Shown here piece after piece: positions 61,050 through 64,000 of a stretch of 64,000 bases of DNA (positions within the stretch are counted from its first letter, which is position 1; every line of letters starts with the position of its first letter). Position numbers and translations under genes: made by a program. The notes under the pieces were generated by a model. The model saw only the letters and a list, made by a program, of their open reading frames with translations, searched no databases and was not told the DNA's origin. The DNA lies in assembly GCF_014644455.1 (NCBI RefSeq), contig NZ_BMKS01000014.1:1-64000 (forward strand). The letters are read 5' to 3'. This stretch comes from Caldovatus sediminis. GTDB taxonomy: Bacteria > Pseudomonadota > Alphaproteobacteria > Acetobacterales > Acetobacteraceae.

Positions 61050-61281
61050 GGCGGCCTCGCCTCTCCTCCGGGTGAGGGGGGCGATCCTGCCGCGCGCGCC
61101 GCGTCGCCGCCAGAGGGGCGCGGCACGCGGGCGCCTGCCCCGCGCCGGCTCGCCCTTGCGGCCCCCGCGCCGGCGGGCGCGGGCGCCCCGCGGCGCGAGG
61201 GGGCGGCGCCGGGCCGGACCCGATCACCCGCGCGGTGATCCGCATTGCCTGCGGCGCGCCGCGCGGCGAGGCTCGCGCCCC

Positions 61282-62121
61282 ATGCTGTCCGGCACGGTCT
61301 TCGTCCTGGTGCTCGCCGGCGCGGCGCTGCACGCGGCCTGGAACGTCGCGGTGCGCGGCGCGCGCGACCGGCGGCGCGAGGCGGCGCTGGTGGTGGCGGG
61401 CGGCGCGGCGCTCGCGGCGCTGGCCCTGCCCTTCCTGCCGCTGCCGCGGGCGGCGGCCTGGCCCTGGCTGCTGGGTTCGGTGGCGCTGCACGTCGTGTAT
61501 TTCGCGCTGGTGGCGGAGGCCTATGCGCGCGGGGCGGTGGCGCTCGCCTATCCGCTGATGCGCGGCGCGGCGCCGGCGCTCGCCGCGCTCGTCGCCTGGC
61601 CGATGTTCGGCGAGGCGCTGCCGGCGGCGGGCTGGCTCGGCGTCGCCGCGGTCTGCGCCGGGGTGCTGCTGCTCGCCCGCAACCGCCGGCACGCGGCGGA
61701 TGCGGAAGCCCGGGCCGCCGTGGGCGTCGCGCTCGCCAATGCCGGGGTGATCGCCGCCTACACGCTGGTGGACGCGGCGGGCGCGCGCGCCTCCGGCCAT
61801 GCGGTGGCGTACACGCTGTGGCTGTTCGTGCTGATGGCGGTCCCGACCGTGCCGGTGCTGCTGCGCTTCCGGATCGCGGTGCCGGGCGGGGCGGAGGCGG
61901 CGCGGGCGCTCGGCGGCGGGGGGGCGAGCCTCGGCGCCTACGCGCTGGCGCTGTGGGCGATGGCGCAGGCCCCGGTGGCGGCGGTGGCGGCGCTGCGCGA
62001 GACCTCGACGCTGTTCGGCCTGGTGCTGGCGCGGCTGGCGCTCGGCGAGCGGCCCGGCGCGGCGGGATGGGCCGGGGCGGCGGCGATCGCGGCGGGCGCG
62101 GCGCTGATCCGGCTGGCGTGA
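61282..62121 (+). CDS. EamA (DMT) family transporter
   Basis: A 279-residue membrane protein with two EamA repeats and about nine or ten predicted helices; VALAYPLMRGAAPALAALVA and APVAAVAALRETSTLFGLVL are the conserved half-repeat ends. Likely metabolite export. Divergent from the BKACE gene; its stop is 7 bp from the convergent ligase stop. Confidence 0.85.
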   Translation: MLSGTVFVLVLAGAALHAAWNVAVRGARDRRREAALVVAGGAALAALALPFLPLPRAAAWPWLLGSVALHVVYFALVAEAYARGAVALAYPLMRGAAPALAALVAWPMFGEALPAAGWLGVAAVCAGVLLLARNRRHAADAEARAAVGVALANAGVIAAYTLVDAAGARASGHAVAYTLWLFVLMAVPTVPVLLRFRIAVPGGAEAARALGGGGASLGAYALALWAMAQAPVAAVAALRETSTLFGLVLARLALGERPGAAGWAGAAAIAAGAALIRLA

Positions 62122-62128
62122 GACGCTC

Positions 62129-63586
62129 CTATCCGCGCCCGCCCGCGGCCAGCGCCCGCAGCGCGTTGAGCTCGACCTTGCCGAGCGCGGTGCGCGGCAG
62201 CGCCTCCACCACCACCACGTCGCGCGGGTGCTTGAAGCGCGCGATCCGGCCCTCGCAGTGCGCGAGCACGGCCGCGCGCGAGAAGCCCTCGCCGGGGACG
62301 ACGACGGCGACCGGCACCTCGCCCCAGCGCGGGTCGGGGCGGCCGCAGACGGCGCATTCGCGCACGCCGGGGGCGGTGCGGAGGACGCGCTCGACCTCGG
62401 CGGGGTAGATGTTCTCGCCGCCGGAGATGATCACGTGCTTGAGGCGGTCGGTGAACCACCAGCGGCCCTCGGCGTCCACATGGCCGATGTCGCCGGTGGC
62501 GAACCAGCCGTCGGCGGTGGTGGCGGGCCGGTCGGGCCAGTAGGCGCGCAGCACCGAGGGGCCGCGGACCTGGATCTCGCCGCGCTCGCCCGGCGGCAGG
62601 GGGCGGCCCTCGGCGTCCGCGACGCGGCATTCGGCGTGCAGCGCGGGGCGGCCGATGGAGCCGGGGGCGGCGAGGGCCTCCTCGCGCAGCTGGTAGATCG
62701 CGATCGGGCTGGTCTCGGTGGCGCCGTAGACCTGCTGGACGGGGACGCCGCGGGCGTGGAAGGCCGCGATCAGCGGCAGCGGCACCTCGGAGGAGCCGGC
62801 GCCGACCGCGCGCAGCGAGGAGAGGTCGGCCGCCGCCCAGCCGGGATGCGCGACCAGCGCCTGCATCGCCGCCGGCACCAGCAGCGAGAGCGTCGGGCGG
62901 TCGCGCGCGCAGGCGTCGAGGAAGGCGGCGGGGTCGAAGCGCGGGTGCAGCACGACCTCGGCGCCGCGATAGAGCGCCGGCAGGGTCTGGATGTTCAGCC
63001 CGCCGACATGGAACAGCGGCAGCACGGTGAGCACGCGGTCGGCCGGCGAGAGCGCGTGCATGTGCACGCTGTTCAGCGCGTTGAACAGCAGCGCGCGCTG
63101 GTCGAGCACGGCGCCCCTCGGCCGGCCCGTGGTGCCGGAGGTGTAGACGAGGAGGACGGGGTCGGACTCGGCGCCGACCGGCGCGGGCGCGGGGCCGTCG
63201 GCGTGCCCCGCCTCGGCGTCGAGGAGGGCGCAGCCCGCCGGGGCGACGGCGCGGGCGGCGGCGGCGTGCTCGCCCGTGGCGGCGAGCAGGCGGGCGCCGG
63301 CGTCCTCCAGGATGAAGCGCAGCTCGGGCGGGGCGAGGCGCCAGTTCAGCGGCACCTGGATCGCGCCGAGCCGGGCGCAGGCGAAGAGCAGCACGATCTG
63401 CGCCGGGTGGTTGAGGCCGAGGAAGGCCACGCGGTCGCCGCGCCGCACGCCGCGCGCGGCGAGGGCGGCGGCGGCGCGGGCGACGTCGCGGGCGAGGGCG
63501 GCGTAGGAGAGGACGCGCCCCGCGAAGCGCAGCGCGGGGGCGTCGGGCGCGTGGTCGGCGTGGCGTTCGATCCAGCGCCAGATCAT
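62129..63586 (-). CDS. AMP-dependent acyl-CoA synthetase/ligase
   Basis: A 485-residue ANL-family enzyme that activates a carboxylic acid to its CoA thioester. The P-loop is LLVYTSGTTGRPRGA; QVYGATETSP is motif A5, TGDIGHVDAEGRWW and RLKHVIISGGENIYP are A7/A8, and the catalytic Lys is in PRTALGKVELNAL. Acyl substrate unknown. Its start overlaps the upstream acyl-CoA dehydrogenase stop as ATGA, implying joint use in a fatty- or cyclic-acid degradation route. Confidence 0.92.
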   Translation of the reverse strand: MIWRWIERHADHAPDAPALRFAGRVLSYAALARDVARAAAALAARGVRRGDRVAFLGLNHPAQIVLLFACARLGAIQVPLNWRLAPPELRFILEDAGARLLAATGEHAAAARAVAPAGCALLDAEAGHADGPAPAPVGAESDPVLLVYTSGTTGRPRGAVLDQRALLFNALNSVHMHALSPADRVLTVLPLFHVGGLNIQTLPALYRGAEVVLHPRFDPAAFLDACARDRPTLSLLVPAAMQALVAHPGWAAADLSSLRAVGAGSSEVPLPLIAAFHARGVPVQQVYGATETSPIAIYQLREEALAAPGSIGRPALHAECRVADAEGRPLPPGERGEIQVRGPSVLRAYWPDRPATTADGWFATGDIGHVDAEGRWWFTDRLKHVIISGGENIYPAEVERVLRTAPGVRECAVCGRPDPRWGEVPVAVVVPGEGFSRAAVLAHCEGRIARFKHPRDVVVVEALPRTALGKVELNALRALAAGGRG

Positions 63587-64000
63587 CCGTCGGTCTCGCC
63601 CTTCTCGTAGAGGCACTCGCGCCCGAGCCGGTCGAGGCACAGCTCCGCCGTCCAGGGGAGCATCAGCGAGCCGCAGCGCGCGTCGCGGTAGATGCGCTCG
63701 AGCGGCAGCGACCTCAGCATGGACTGGCCGCCGCAGGTGCGGATGGCGAGCGCGGCCAGCGCCTGGGCGTTCTCCATCACCGTGTACTGCGCCGCCCAGG
63801 CGCGCAGCACCTGGTCCTTGGAGGGGTCGGGGCCGGCCTCGGCGACGGCCTGGAACCAGAGCGCCTTGGTCTGCTCCAGCATCGTCCTCATCTGCGCGAC
63901 CGCGATCTGCTTGGTCGGGTACATGCGGCGCTTCACCGGCGGCATGCCGGGCCACTCGCCGCGCAGATAGGCCACCGTGAAGTCGAAGGCGGCCTGGGCG
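63583..64000 (-). CDS. Acyl-CoA dehydrogenase, C-terminal part (runs off the edge)
   Basis: Only the last 138 codons are in the window; the 5' end lies beyond 64000. The helical C-terminal domain is recognisable: AVAQMRTMLEQTKALWFQAV, IRTCGGQSMLRSLPLERIYR and DARCGSLMLPWTAELCLDRL, matching the FAD/active-site-lid region of acyl-CoA dehydrogenases. Partner of the ligase downstream. Confidence 0.85.
   Translation of the reverse strand, partial: AQAAFDFTVAYLRGEWPGMPPVKRRMYPTKQIAVAQMRTMLEQTKALWFQAVAEAGPDPSKDQVLRAWAAQYTVMENAQALAALAIRTCGGQSMLRSLPLERIYRDARCGSLMLPWTAELCLDRLGRECLYEKGETDG

Overview
The window is very GC-rich chromosomal DNA with short intergenic gaps, many ATGA/GTGA start-stop overlaps and a full aerobic-heterotroph gene complement. 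The heme-PAS FixL/FixJ/FixK oxygen circuit, the FixL-type kinase cores, split 3-oxoacid CoA-transferase subunits and type III CoA-transferases point to an alphaproteobacterium; the composition would suit a high-GC Acetobacteraceae/Rhodospirillales lineage (inference, no search was possible). No phage, IS element, plasmid function or CRISPR array was seen.

Region 1 (0.3-6.4 kb) is an oxygen-sensing hub: a membrane histidine kinase, a FixK-type CRP/FNR regulator without an iron-sulfur cysteine cluster, FixJ, a single-domain receiver (FixT-like) and FixL with the full set of heme-PAS residues. Region 2 (6.5-10.2 kb) is a phnCDEE phosphonate/phosphite ABC importer. Region 3 (10.5-24.8 kb) is the most interesting part. 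It holds a COG2187 kinase-like protein, a PRPP-synthetase-like protein, nicotinate phosphoribosyltransferase, a phosphoribosyltransferase plus alpha/beta hydrolase pair, archease and the RtcB RNA ligase, a ribosome-hibernation factor fused to a cold-shock domain, several small proteins including a GYD protein, a HicA-like protein and a DUF3775 protein, a B12-dependent class II ribonucleotide reductase, a COG2403 P-loop protein, and a triple-BON protein whose front end is strikingly AT-rich. Four FNR/FixK-type palindromes (TTGA-N6-TCAA) lie in promoter positions here and a fifth near-perfect one precedes the FixT-like gene. Four of the five have a CTAG/CTAA-type -10 element at the same distance from the palindrome centre. 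The gene content closely mirrors the Mycobacterium tuberculosis DosR hypoxia/dormancy regulon, which suggests a FixLJ-K-controlled low-oxygen survival regulon.

Region 4 (25-49 kb) is mixed housekeeping and catabolic DNA: a ChaB-like protein, scoAB, tRNA-Ala(GGC), a DUF892 ferritin-like protein, an Mla/MCE lipid-transport operon, a secreted protein made of two 82-residue repeats, an epoxide hydrolase, a LysR regulator facing a DoxX gene, an MFS transporter, an OmpA-like protein, glutathione synthetase, an extradiol-dioxygenase-type protein, alanine dehydrogenase, a type III CoA-transferase, a second DoxX protein, a DUF486/AmpG-like pair and a Yip1-family protein. Region 5 (48-64 kb) has an ArnT-like glycosyltransferase, rsmB, a motB-motA pair in that unusual order, a dipeptide-type ABC importer without its ATPases, a glutathione S-transferase, an aldo/keto reductase, an IalB-like secreted protein, a BKACE enzyme, an EamA exporter, and an acyl-CoA ligase overlapping an acyl-CoA dehydrogenase that runs off the right edge.

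The proposed logic is that FixL senses O2 and signals to FixJ, FixJ raises FixK, and FixK activates boxes ahead of nucleotide salvage, RNA repair, ribosome hibernation and O2-independent dNTP synthesis, while the FixT-like receiver may feed back on FixL. The genes, motifs and palindromes are visible in the sequence; the wiring is inferred.
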